Shown piece by piece: positions 26,777 through 34,660 of a DNA stretch of 64,000 nucleotides (its first letter is position 1; the number at the start of each line of letters is the position of its first letter). Source of the DNA: Streptomyces althioticus. GTDB taxonomy: Bacteria > Actinomycetota > Actinomycetes > Streptomycetales > Streptomycetaceae. The position numbers and the translations under genes were made by a program. The notes below the pieces were generated by a model. The model saw only the letters and a list, made by a program, of their open reading frames with translations, did not search any database and was not told the DNA's origin. Location of the stretch: the NCBI GenBank assembly GCA_014649355.1, contig BMSW01000013.1:62001-126000 (forward strand), given 5' to 3'.

Positions 26777-27205
26777 CTAGGCGTGCCCGGCGGCGGCCTC
26801 GGTGTCTCCACTCCCCCGCACTCGGCCGGCCGGGGAGTCGATGAGCGACTGCACGACCCGGACGAGCTCCTGCGGATCGAAGGGCTTGGCGAGGAAGGCG
26901 TCGACGCCGACATCGAGCCCGCTCTCGACCTCCTGCTGGGTGCAGGCGCTGACGATGACGAGGGGGATGCCGGCGGTACGGGGGTCGGACCGCAGGCGCC
27001 CGGCGGTTCTGAGCCCGTTGAGCCGGGGCATCACGACGTCCAGGGTGATGAGGTCGGGCCGCACCTGATGCACGACTTCCAGACACTCGGCACCATCGGC
27101 CGCGGTCACTACCTCGATGCCCTCCAGCTCGAGGTTGACCCTGATCAACTGCCGGATGACCTTGTTGTCGTCGACGACAAGAACCCGGCCCGAAGTGCTC
27201 GGCAC
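26777..27205 (-). CDS. Single-domain response regulator (receiver only)
   Basis: A 142-residue CheY-like protein with no output domain. The acidic pair is Asp12-Asp13 (VLVVDDN), the phosphoacceptor is Asp56 in LITLDVVMP, and the conserved Lys lies in FLAKPFDP. GTG at 27205 gives the compact receiver start; the longer frame adds a basic leader unlike receivers. No kinase is adjacent. Its output is unknown; it may act through protein contact. Confidence 0.88.
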   Translation of the reverse strand: MPSTSGRVLVVDDNKVIRQLIRVNLELEGIEVVTAADGAECLEVVHQVRPDLITLDVVMPRLNGLRTAGRLRSDPRTAGIPLVIVSACTQQEVESGLDVGVDAFLAKPFDPQELVRVVQSLIDSPAGRVRGSGDTEAAAGHA

Positions 27206-27388
27206 GACTCGAGAGTAGGTCGGGACCGGCCACCGCGTCCGGCGTTTCCCCACTTCCACCCCGACCGGGGTACGGGCCGCACGGGGAGCCGACCGGGGCG
27301 GACGCCGCGGGACGCGAAAAGTGGTTCATGACCACCCCGGGAGAACTGGTAGTGTTCTACCCGTCGCCGCGATCACCGCGACTGACAC

Positions 27389-27460
27389 GCCCCCGTAGCT
27401 CAGGGGATAGAGCAACGGCCTCCGGAGCCGTGTGCGCAGGTTCGAATCCTGCCGGGGGCA
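27389..27460 (+). tRNA. tRNA-Arg (anticodon CCG)
   Basis: A complete cloverleaf: acceptor GCCCCCG/CGGGGGC, D arm GCTC/GAGC, anticodon stem ACGGC/GCCGT with a 7-base loop carrying CCG at 27422-27424, variable GTGC, and T arm GCAGG-TTCGAAT-CCTGC. The discriminator is A27460. CCA is not encoded. tRNA-Arg genes are common integration sites for actinobacterial elements, and a diverged copy of the 3' half lies at 31843-31884. Confidence 0.97.
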
Positions 27461-27478
27461 CCCAGCATGAGGTGCCCA

Positions 27479-27518
27479 AAGACCCCGTCACCAGCGGAAA
27501 CGCTGAGGCCGGGGTCTT
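27479..27518 (+). terminator. Terminator after tRNA-Arg
   Basis: AAGACCCCG (27479-27487) pairs with CGGGGTCTT (27510-27518), with a smaller inner hairpin in the loop (CAGCG...CGCTG). It lies 18 bp after the tRNA. The remaining sequence to 27682 shows no gene. Confidence 0.75.
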
Positions 27519-27682
27519 CGCGTATGTGCAGGCGTGTGCGGCCCGGAGCGGGCGTATGTCGGGGTCTGTGGACGAGGCGTGGACGGGATCTTGGAGCATC
27601 GCCGCAGGTGAGGTCCGGGAAAAGGCGAGGCCGCATCAATGTCGGTCGCCCCACCCCATAGTCACGCCGCGGGGCCGCCAGC

Positions 27683-28540
27683 TCAGGCCCGGGCCCAAGC
27701 CTGACGATGACGAGCAACGCTGTACACCTGCTCCACCTGGTCAGCCGTGAGCACGCCTGAGAGCGGAGCGAGTGCCGCTACCTGGCGCTCCTCGTAGACC
27801 CGGACACTGAGCTGTGTGGCAACCACCTTCAGCTCGGAGACACCGACGAAGACGAGCACCGGCTCCACCGGTACCGAGAAGTCGCAGTAACGCTCAAGCA
27901 CCCGGACGACCCGGTTGGCCTCCGCCCGGCTCTTGCGCGCGTAGGGCGCTGGTTTCCCGTGATCGACTTTCACGGAATCGTCCCCGACCCACACGGCCCT
28001 CTTGTGGTGGTGCTTCGTATTGATGCTGAACACCCCACCAGGCCCGATCAGTAAGTGATCGATATCCACTTTGTTGGCCAAGGGGAGGATGGAGTGCAGG
28101 ACACGCCAACCGTGGCGCCCCAAGCGGTTCAGCTCGGCTCCCACTCGCCGCTCCCCCTCCAACCCCTTCCGCCAGGAATCCCACTCAGTGGGTCGCCGAA
28201 GAACCCGCGCGATCATTCGCCCCAGCAGTCCCGGTCCGGATTCGTCGAGCAGATCACGCAAGGAGGCCCCGGGAGGGTTCACGGCCAGATCGTCCGCCGG
28301 CGTCAGAGGCGGCAGCGTCGGACGCTCTGCAACCCCGGGCGCACTGTCTGGCGAAACCGGCTCCGTGAGCTTCTGTAAGTGCTGTGTGAGCACGGTAATC
28401 ACGTCGTCGTGATACTCCGCCCGCAAAACCGTGATGTCCCCCGTCATGACATCTGCCCAACCGGCCGCGGTGCCGTCCGACAGGTTGGCATACAGGCGAT
28501 CACGCCCGTACCGCTTCCAGCGCGTGACGCGCAGCTCCAC
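27683..28540 (-). CDS. NERD (nuclease-related) domain protein
   Basis: A 285-residue protein. The first about 100 residues form a beta-rich domain (LRVTRWKRYGRDRLYANLSDG), followed by a NERD domain (about 118-250). Its putative metal-binding residues are present: Glu in GLEGERR (about 129-130), the DxD of KVDIDHLLIGPGG (159, 161) and Lys177 in SINTKHH. NERD is related to the restriction-endonuclease-like fold and suggests DNA or nucleotide cleavage, but no activity is established for most members. GTG at 28540 is preceded by AGGGGGGCC. It faces the tRNA convergently. A homologue lies at 47096. Confidence 0.8.
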   Translation of the reverse strand: MELRVTRWKRYGRDRLYANLSDGTAAGWADVMTGDITVLRAEYHDDVITVLTQHLQKLTEPVSPDSAPGVAERPTLPPLTPADDLAVNPPGASLRDLLDESGPGLLGRMIARVLRRPTEWDSWRKGLEGERRVGAELNRLGRHGWRVLHSILPLANKVDIDHLLIGPGGVFSINTKHHHKRAVWVGDDSVKVDHGKPAPYARKSRAEANRVVRVLERYCDFSVPVEPVLVFVGVSELKVVATQLSVRVYEERQVAALAPLSGVLTADQVEQVYSVARHRQAWARA

Positions 28541-28730
28541 AAGGCCCCCCTGTGCTCTCGCATTGACGTTGCCGACATGCCAGCAGCAAGCGAGGGAAGG
28601 CCACAAGACCGCAGGGCAAGGGGCGCAGCCGAACCTGCTCTTTCCAGATGAGGCACCGTCCCAGGTAGAGCATGAAACGACTGAGGCCCCAGGCGGCGTG
28701 CCTGAGGCCTCAGTGTGGGTGCGGGTTGTC

Positions 28731-29346
28731 TCACTCGTACTCGCGCAGCAGATCCTCGATACGCCGGTTGGCGACGTCCTGTCGTCCGTCGAGGCACTTC
28801 GCGTAGCGGGTCATCAGGACCTCGACGCTGTTGCCGGCACGCTCGGCCACCTCTGTCGGATCGACCCCGGCGTTGAGCCACGTCGACAGCGCCGAGTGCC
28901 GGAGGTCGTACGGCCGACTCGCGAGCGGCGAGGCCGCGACGGCCGGCGGAAGCGCGAGGAGCCGGGCCTCCTGCCACACGCGGTAGTAGGTCGAGGACGG
29001 GACGACCGAGCCCTTCTCACTGAAGAACAGCCGCCCGTCGTCCGCCGTGCCGAAGGTCGGTCCACTGCTTGCCGGCGGACAGACGGGTCCGGTGGAGCAG
29101 CGCCGAGCCCCCAGCCCTGCCCGGGAAGGTTCAGGTCGGTCTCGACGGGGCCGACCGCTTCCGCCGGCCGGAGACCGCCAACGTGCATGGCGGCGAACAG
29201 ACCCACGAGGCGACGACCACGGGCACACCGGTACCCGCATACGCGGGAGACCGCCGCCAGGGGATCTCGCGCCTGCTCCGGGTTGGCGACAACCCGAGGA
29301 TCGACCTGATTGGACACCTTCGGCTTCTGCCAGCGGACAGCCGTGA
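28731..29346 (-). pseudogene. Tyrosine integrase, frameshifted and internally deleted
   Basis: The C-terminal part in one frame (28731 to about 29065) reads FGTADDGRLFFSEKG, then RPYDLRHSALSTWLNAGVDP and the catalytic Tyr in VLMTRYAKCLDGRQ. The middle part is in another frame (about 29090-29346) and reads KPKVSNQVDPRVVANPEQAR, then FAAMHVGGLRPAEAV with the first catalytic Arg. Between them the frame is lost and roughly 50 or more family residues are missing. The N-terminal core-binding domain is absent, replaced by antisense hsdR sequence. It cannot make an active recombinase. Confidence 0.85.
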
Positions 29347-29379
29347 TGCTGAGCACACCGAGGCCGCCGAGAAACCGGG

Positions 29380-29912
29380 AGTGCGCGACCTGCACACCGA
29401 GTTCAAGGATGACCTTAATCGTGTGCTGCTTGTGGCCAATAGGTTCCAGACCGGCTTCGACCAGCCCCTGCTGTGCAGCATGTACGTGAACAAGAAGCTG
29501 TCCGGCGTCATGGGCGTGCAGTCGCTTTCGCGCCTCAACCGCATTCATGTCACGAAGCACAGCACGATTAATACATCGCAGATGATCCAGGCCGCGGATT
29601 TCGTGAACACTGCTGAGAACATTGCCGAGGCACGGAAACCGCATCCCCGAAGCATCTCAGGTGTCCTGACTGGCGAGCCTGCTGAATGCAGTGATGAAAA
29701 ACGAGGGCCTCGTTAGTCAGGTGCTAGCGAATCCTAAGGAACAATTCGCCGAATCTCCCGGCATACACATTGCCCTAGTGTCCACACTGACCGACCGCGA
29801 AGTTTCGTTCGAGAAGATGAACCATAATGTCTACAGCACTGTGGGGGACGAGAACGACCCATCGTTGAAGGCCCTGACCGCTTTGGTCTACGACACGATC
29901 AGCGGCCGATAG
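29380..29912 (+). pseudogene. hsdR: Type I restriction HsdR, C-terminal remnants
   Basis: From about 29402 the plus strand reads FKDDLNRVLLVANRFQTGFD, then QPLLCSMYVNKKLSGVMGVQ and SLSRLNR, the late helicase motifs (V and VI) of type I restriction motor subunits. This frame ends near 29660. A second frame to 29912 reads LLNAVMKNEGLVSQVLANPK and then a 60-residue tail that may be the HsdR C-terminus. The nuclease and N-terminal helicase motifs are gone, and no hsdM or hsdS is present. Base composition is less GC-rich than the neighbours. The second piece (ATG at 29691) could instead be an unrelated short gene. Confidence 0.75.
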
Positions 29913-29946
29913 TCGAGGATGGAGTGGAGCCATTCCTTAGCCAAAT

Positions 29947-29978
29947 AAGGGCCCCGACCGATCATGTTCGGGACCCTT
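29947..29978. terminator. Bidirectional hairpin between hsdR remnant and RAMA-CBS-HEPN gene
   Basis: AAGGG-C-CCCGA pairs with TCGGG-A-CCCTT around a 9- to 10-base loop, with one internal mismatch. It lies between two convergent reading frames and probably ends the RAMA-CBS-HEPN transcript. Confidence 0.55.
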
Positions 29979-30029
29979 CGGCATCCGCGTCTTCCATTGG
30001 TCGGCACAGTTTGGGATCAGGGCGGAGTG

Positions 30030-31424
30030 TCAACGCGCAGACTCTGCGCACTCTCGAACCAGATTGATTGCGTAGCGGATTTTTTGCACAGCGTCGTCGG
30101 GCAGCGGGTCCGGGTTGAAGTGCATGAGGTCGTTGCGTATCTCCCGGATCTCGTCTAGCCGATCGGTGAAGATCTTGCGGTCCAAAGGCCAGCCGAGCAG
30201 TTCCCACGCCTTAGGGTTTCTCAATACCCACAGGTAGTCACCGAAAGACAGGTCGTCGAAGCAAGTGATACCGCGCGAATTATCGGCATCGCACCACTCG
30301 ATGACCTGTTTCACCTCAAAGCTATCCGCAATGACCTGGCGCAGACGTTGATCGAGTTCACCCACGAGAAAGAAAGGGGTGGCCATGCTGCCATAGGCTC
30401 CCGCTACATCACTCGCCGTGACGATGCCCGCGATCTTGTTCGTCTCATCCTTGACAAGGACGAACTCGGATTCCTCCAGAAGGGGAAGAATGTCGATCAG
30501 GTCGAGGGAGTAGGAAACAACGGACGCGTCGACGACCGCATCGGAAAGCTTCGCCTCGGGACTGACATGACGCGTCTTGGCGATCGACTTCCAAGTGACA
30601 GCGCCTCGGAGCTTGCGGGGACCTTCGAGTATCGGGATCTGCGAATAGTCGTTGATGGCCATCATCGTGATTGCCTGCTCGAAGGTGGCTGAAGGCGGCA
30701 ACGAATCGACGCCTGCGAGGGCAGAGTGAAGGCTGCCGACAGGGAGTCCGACTTCGGGACGTTCATCCTCTGACCCAGCCGTATCGACCACCGATGCGAC
30801 GGCATCCGACTCGTCGATCGTGGGCACGTCGTTGCTCGGTGGGACGACGAGATGAACCGTGGCGTCGATGGGCACTTTGTCGAAGGCCGGCGAGGTAAGC
30901 AGGCTGTGGTTGTCCAGCTCGGCGCGGATCTGCTGAGTGATCAAGCTCCCACGCCTCTGCACGCCCCACCAGCCCAGCAGATCGCTCACAGTCAGGGACT
31001 CTGGATTGCCCGCCTCAGCCTGTTCCCGCGCGTTCTTGAGACGCTGGTGGCGGGCTCTCACTGTGGTTGTCACACCGTCGTCTTGCGGTTCCTGAGCGGA
31101 ACCTTCCGCGGCTGCGTCCAGAAAGCGCTGCCGCAGTTGATCCAAGGTTTGCCCATCGGAGAGCGCCCAGGCGTGCCATCCGTCGAAGGTGCCCGTGCCC
31201 ACAGCAGCGGCTGCGGCGCGTGAGGGCGAGCGGAACTCCCGGCCGTCCATAAGTTGGATCCAGCCGCGATCGGTGACAAGCGCGCTATAGGTCTTGCCTA
31301 TTCGCGGCCGCTCGAAGGTCAGCGGCTCTCCTTCCTGGAGCAGGCCTGCTTGCAGGAGGTCAGCGACAGTGACCCGACGGCCATCGAGCTGATAGGTGGT
31401 GCGAGTGGAAGCCGACTCGGGCAC
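30030..31424 (-). CDS. RAMA-like reader / CBS pair / HEPN-like protein
   Basis: A 464-residue soluble protein. Residues about 12-102 resemble the RAMA modified-DNA-reader domain (VTVADLLQAGLLQEGEPLTF, ALVTDRGWIQLMDGREFRSP). Residues 140-195 form an unassigned helical segment (LTVSDLLGWWGVQRRGSLI). Two CBS motifs follow (about 228-285 and 293-345; YSQIPILEGPRKLRGAVTWK, KIAGIVTASDV), which usually bind an adenine nucleotide. The C-terminal helical domain carries EIREIRNDLMHF; R430 and H435 fit the Rx4H signature of HEPN ribonucleases. GTG at 31424 has GAGG upstream. It is the only intact gene of its kind here. Function as a DNA-modification-sensing, nucleotide-gated RNase is inference. Confidence 0.75.
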   Translation of the reverse strand: MPESASTRTTYQLDGRRVTVADLLQAGLLQEGEPLTFERPRIGKTYSALVTDRGWIQLMDGREFRSPSRAAAAAVGTGTFDGWHAWALSDGQTLDQLRQRFLDAAAEGSAQEPQDDGVTTTVRARHQRLKNAREQAEAGNPESLTVSDLLGWWGVQRRGSLITQQIRAELDNHSLLTSPAFDKVPIDATVHLVVPPSNDVPTIDESDAVASVVDTAGSEDERPEVGLPVGSLHSALAGVDSLPPSATFEQAITMMAINDYSQIPILEGPRKLRGAVTWKSIAKTRHVSPEAKLSDAVVDASVVSYSLDLIDILPLLEESEFVLVKDETNKIAGIVTASDVAGAYGSMATPFFLVGELDQRLRQVIADSFEVKQVIEWCDADNSRGITCFDDLSFGDYLWVLRNPKAWELLGWPLDRKIFTDRLDEIREIRNDLMHFNPDPLPDDAVQKIRYAINLVRECAESAR

Positions 31425-32103
31425 TTTGCCTCATCTCGTAGCAGCTGGCTGCGTGGGCAACGATGGCCGCGGCGTCAAGCTGGGGACGACGTTCACCACG
31501 CGTAGGGATTGTGAATACTTTGTAACTGACAGTGTGTCAAGTCGCGGGCGGCTGCCTCAGCTTGCCTGTCGACGAGCCCTGGAGGGCGAGGGTCGCGCGC
31601 CCACTTCGGCGTACGGTCCATGAGAACCGCAGCTTCCTGAGTGCTGGTGCCAGCGGCATAGCAGTGGGGGGACAGCAACGGCCAGCACACGCAACGGTCC
31701 AAGGCGTACATCCATGACGGGAAGGCCGACGTGCAGCGTGCACACGACGCCGACCGCAGTTGCGGACTATCCATGGACAAGCAAGCTGCTAGGGGCAGTT
31801 AAGAGAGCTGTGACCTGCGCACACGTCTGAGGCCGAAGGGCCCTCCGGAGCCGTATGCGCAGCTTCAACTTCCGCCGGGCGCTCTCGTGAAGCGCCTGAG
31901 GATCCTGCTACAGCGAGTCCGCCAGGTGCGGCGTCTGATTCCGCACACACACCGAACACGGCTGGATGCAGCGCCATGACAACGAGCACTGATAGCCGCG
32001 TGATGATTGTGGCGCACTTTCTGGCAGGTGCGGCCACGGTCCCGCGCCGTGCGAAGGCATGTACGTCTGGGCACATGGAAGAACTTGTGGTGTCCTGCTT
32101 CCC
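31425..32103. other. Gene-poor stretch with att-like relic
   Basis: This 679-bp stretch has no convincing gene on either strand; short frames lack ribosome sites and family motifs. It holds the upstream region of the RAMA-CBS-HEPN gene and, at 31843-31884, the diverged copy of the tRNA-Arg 3' half. Confidence 0.6.
31843..31884 (+). repeat. Diverged copy of tRNA-Arg 3' half (attR-like relic)
   Basis: The stretch shares CTCCGGAGCCGT and TGCGCAG exactly with the tRNA-Arg(CCG) gene at 27420-27461 and keeps most of the T arm and acceptor end (8 mismatches in 42). It lies in the same orientation. Several mismatches break the T stem, so it cannot be a working tRNA half. Confidence 0.7.
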
Positions 32104-32571
32104 GTGACCGGTGTTCTCTCAGCCTTGATCGCAGTCCTGGGGACTCTGCTCGGTGTTTCCGTGACGCACCTGTTCCAGCGTCGAGCGGCTGCTCGTGATC
32201 AGATGTTCGCGGCTCAGCAGCAACTTCGCTCCGAGCGGATGACGGTATACAGCGACTTCGCCGGGGCAGTGACCGAGTTCCGGCGAGGCCAACACGACCG
32301 CTGGCATCGCAAGGACGAGGAACCGGATGGCCCCGCCTGTTTCGAGGCTCGCCTCGAGGCGTACCGCCTTCGCGGGATCGCCCTCCACGCTTTGTTCCGA
32401 GTCCAGCTCATCGCAAGCAGCCAGACGGTGATCGACGCCGCACAGCAGGCTTACGAGCTGACGGCCAGGGCACACAAGGCATCCGACAAGACGGAACTGA
32501 GTGCGCGTGGCAACCAGGCACGAGAGTCGCTGGAGCACTTCGTGAAGCTTGCGTCCTCTGACGTGCGCTAA
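32104..32571 (+). CDS. Single-pass membrane protein, Streptomyces-type hypothetical
   Basis: About 155 residues: an N-terminal membrane segment (VTGVLSALIAVLGTLLGVSV) followed by a cytoplasmic helical domain rich in Arg and Glu (AARDQMFAAQQQLRSERMTV, FRRGQHDRWHRKDEEPDGPA). Similar membrane-anchored helical proteins of about 160 residues are scattered in Streptomyces genomes. No catalytic motif is seen. The GTG at 32104 is the last start before the membrane helix, but no clear ribosome site precedes it, and ATG at 32059 is possible. Function unknown. Confidence 0.65.
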   Translation: MTGVLSALIAVLGTLLGVSVTHLFQRRAAARDQMFAAQQQLRSERMTVYSDFAGAVTEFRRGQHDRWHRKDEEPDGPACFEARLEAYRLRGIALHALFRVQLIASSQTVIDAAQQAYELTARAHKASDKTELSARGNQARESLEHFVKLASSDVR

Positions 32572-32881
32572 CAGTGCCTGAGGGACTGCCGCCGGTTTCG
32601 GATGACAGTGGGGTCTATGCGGCCAGAGCCGGGGCTCCCGCCTGTTGACCGGAGGACCGGTCCGCCCGTTGATCACAGGCATCGGCTGGGTATCTGTCGG
32701 AGAACATGGCGGGGATCTGCTCTCCAACAAGCTGAGACGCTTGGCTGCAGGCGGCCCCTGGTGGGACACCAGGGAGTCCTGAGACGCTCGACGAATTGCG
32801 TTCCGCTCCGTTGGCACGCTCGGCCTGTCAACGCGGTACGAACCGTGCCAACAGGCCGATCGCTCCGCCTGGTCAACCTTC
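32572..32881. other. Intergenic stretch, nothing recognised
   Basis: The 310 bp between the membrane protein and the anti-sigma-like ATPase gene hold no gene, hairpin or repeat that I can support. Confidence 0.5.
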
Positions 32882-33286
32882 TCAGCTGTATGAGAGGCCG
32901 GCGACCACGGAGGTACCCCGAGTAGGGCGGGAGCGGACGGTCCACGCGGCGGCGATGTGGTCGACCAGGAGCAGGCCGCGGCCGTTTTCCGCGTCCGCGC
33001 CCGGGTGTGCCAGCGCCGGCTTTCCCATACCCGGGTCGGAGACGGCAAGCCAGTAGTGGCCGTCCGCCGGCCACAGGACGAGTTCGATCAGGTCATCGTC
33101 CCTGCCGTCCGCTCCGTGGCGGATCGCGTTCGTGACCAGTTCGGAGGTCAGGAGCCCGAGGTCGTCGCCCAGGTTCGGGCGGAGTGCGGATGGTAGGGAC
33201 TCCGTCACTGCATGGCGGGCCCGTCGTACGGACTTGGGATGGGCGGGGAGATGCCAGTGGAGGGGTACCAGGGGGATCTCGGGCAC
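32882..33286 (-). CDS. Anti-sigma-factor-like ATP-binding protein (HATPase_c_2)
   Basis: A 134-residue GHKL ATPase of the RsbW/SpoIIAB type found in many copies in Streptomyces. The N-box is LLTSELVTNAIRHGA, the G1 box is VSDPGMGKP, and the G2 region is AENGRGLLLVDHIA. There is no kinase dimerisation domain. GTG at 33286 has a GGAG ribosome site and gives the typical short N-terminus. It is divergent from an XRE-DUF397 pair, the classical WhiJ-like cassette arrangement. Confidence 0.85.
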   Translation of the reverse strand: MPEIPLVPLHWHLPAHPKSVRRARHAVTESLPSALRPNLGDDLGLLTSELVTNAIRHGADGRDDDLIELVLWPADGHYWLAVSDPGMGKPALAHPGADAENGRGLLLVDHIAAAWTVRSRPTRGTSVVAGLSYS

Positions 33287-33413
33287 GGCGAACTCCGTTC
33301 GGGTGTGGAGGGGTTGGGATCGCCGGTGGCCTGCCGCCCTGGTCGCGGACACACCCGTCCCAGGGCAGGCGGGCGCGTCCGCGCGGTGCACTTCCGGCAT
33401 CGCGTTGTGTAAC

Positions 33414-33421
33414 TTGCGCAA
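33414..33421. promoter_or_regulatory. Possible operator in the divergent regulatory gap
   Basis: A palindrome TTGCGCAA lies between the divergent ATPase and XRE genes. XRE proteins of this class usually act near their own gene. The site is short and the assignment is a guess from position. Confidence 0.25.
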
Positions 33422-33540
33422 TACTGACGGTAGAGCAGCAGGGGTCATATTTGCCATGCGGTCCGGAACAATGGCCTCGATGCGGTGCAACTGTGCTTAT
33501 AGGACTGATCCGGACGCCACTCCGTACGGAAGGAAACGTC

Positions 33541-34392
33541 ATGCCCCCGAGGACGGTTCTCACACAGCGTCAGAAGCGTCTGGGCAGTGAACTGCGCAGG
33601 ATGCGCACCGCGGCCGGTATGTCCGCGGAGTACGCCGCCGGGCTCCTGGGTGTCGACCGGAGCCGCATCTCCAACATGGAGTCCGGACAGCGCGGGATCA
33701 ACGCCGAACGGCTGCGCAAGCTGGCCTGCAACTGTGACTGCACCGACGAGGCGTACGTCGAGGCCTTGGTCGAGATGGCAGAGCCGAGTCAGGCGGGGTG
33801 GTGGGAGCGTTATCGGGGCAGCCTGCCTCAGGGTTTACTGGACATCTCGGAGACCGAGGCGTATGCGGTACGCCTGCGGGGTGCGAACACCGTCCATGTG
33901 CCCGGGCTGTTGCAGACGCCTGAGCACGCGATGGCTATCTTCCGCGCCGTCGTGCCGCAGCTTCCCGAGCATGAGGTCGCTCTCCGGCTGGCCCACCGTA
34001 CGGAGCGCCAGAGCGTGATCACCCGCGACGATCCGGTCCCGTATGTAGCCGTCATCCATGAAGCGGCGCTTCGGATGCAGTTCGGTGGGCGGGACGTTGC
34101 CCGAGGACAGTTGAAGTACCTGCTGGAAGTGTCGGAATGGGATCACGTCACCGTGCTTGTGATTCCCTTCGACCACGGCGCATTCCCTGGGGCGGGACAG
34201 ACCGTCGTCTACGCCGAAGGGCCTGTGCGGCAGCTCGATACCGTGCAGATCGACAACTCCCACGGGCCGGATTTCCTGTACGCGGAGGGCCAGCTCGCGA
34301 AATACCGTGCGCAGTTGGACCTGTTGGAAGGTCTGGCACTGTCACCGGAACGGTCACGCGACTTCATCCGCGAGATCGCTCATCACCTATGA
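33541..34392 (+). CDS. XRE-family regulator with DUF5753 domain (WhiJ-like)
   Basis: A 283-residue protein. An N-terminal helix-turn-helix (about residues 10-70, GSELRRMRTAAGMSAEYAAG and SRISNMESGQRG) is joined to a DUF5753 domain (about 95-275, containing RGANTVHVPGLLQTPEHAMA). The ATG at 33541 has GGAAGGAA upstream. Its stop lies 11 bases before the DUF397 gene. Such XRE proteins pair with a small DUF397 partner and often an RsbW-like ATPase to control development or antibiotic genes; the regulated genes here are unknown. Confidence 0.92.
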   Translation: MPPRTVLTQRQKRLGSELRRMRTAAGMSAEYAAGLLGVDRSRISNMESGQRGINAERLRKLACNCDCTDEAYVEALVEMAEPSQAGWWERYRGSLPQGLLDISETEAYAVRLRGANTVHVPGLLQTPEHAMAIFRAVVPQLPEHEVALRLAHRTERQSVITRDDPVPYVAVIHEAALRMQFGGRDVARGQLKYLLEVSEWDHVTVLVIPFDHGAFPGAGQTVVYAEGPVRQLDTVQIDNSHGPDFLYAEGQLAKYRAQLDLLEGLALSPERSRDFIREIAHHL

Positions 34393-34403
34393 GGAGTGAC
34401 CAC

Positions 34404-34595
34404 ATGGCTGACATCACCTGGGAAGCCCCGTTCTGCGGGGAGGGCAGCTCCTGCTTCCGGCTCGGTACCGATGCCGACGGCAACGGGTACATAGCCGTCG
34501 TCGGTCAGGAGGAGCGCCCCCTCACCGACTCCATCGAGGCGCTGCGCACCCTCATCACCGACATCAAGGCCGGGAAGGCTGACCACCTCTTGTAG
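34404..34595 (+). CDS. DUF397 domain protein
   Basis: A 63-residue DUF397 protein (MADITWEAPFCGEGSSCFRL, then YIAVVGQEERPLTDSIEALR). The ATG at 34404 follows GAGGAGTGACCAC; another ATG at 34389 overlaps the XRE stop. The product is expected to bind and modulate the adjacent XRE repressor, as shown for WhiJ-type pairs. It is too small for other domains. Confidence 0.9.
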   Translation: MADITWEAPFCGEGSSCFRLGTDADGNGYIAVVGQEERPLTDSIEALRTLITDIKAGKADHLL

Positions 34596-34660
34596 GCCAT
34601 CGTTCAGCGGGCCGCCCATTCCCGGTCCGGCGGCCTGGCCGTGGCCGGCCTCCTGCGGGG

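Larger units (their letters stand above)
27389..31884 (+). mobile_element. Remnant of a tRNA-Arg-integrated element
   Basis: The left end is the intact tRNA-Arg gene. The right end is a 42-bp stretch (31843-31884) that matches the tRNA from its anticodon loop to the acceptor end in direct orientation, at 34 of 42 positions by my count. Inside are a broken tyrosine integrase, a broken hsdR, a NERD gene and a RAMA-CBS-HEPN gene. No transfer, replication or excisionase genes are seen. The divergence of the right repeat implies an old, immobile insertion. The limits are inferred. Confidence 0.6.

Noticed and set aside
31493..31780. 95-codon minus-strand frame as a possible small gene
   Set aside because: No ribosome site, poor codon bias and no family resemblance.
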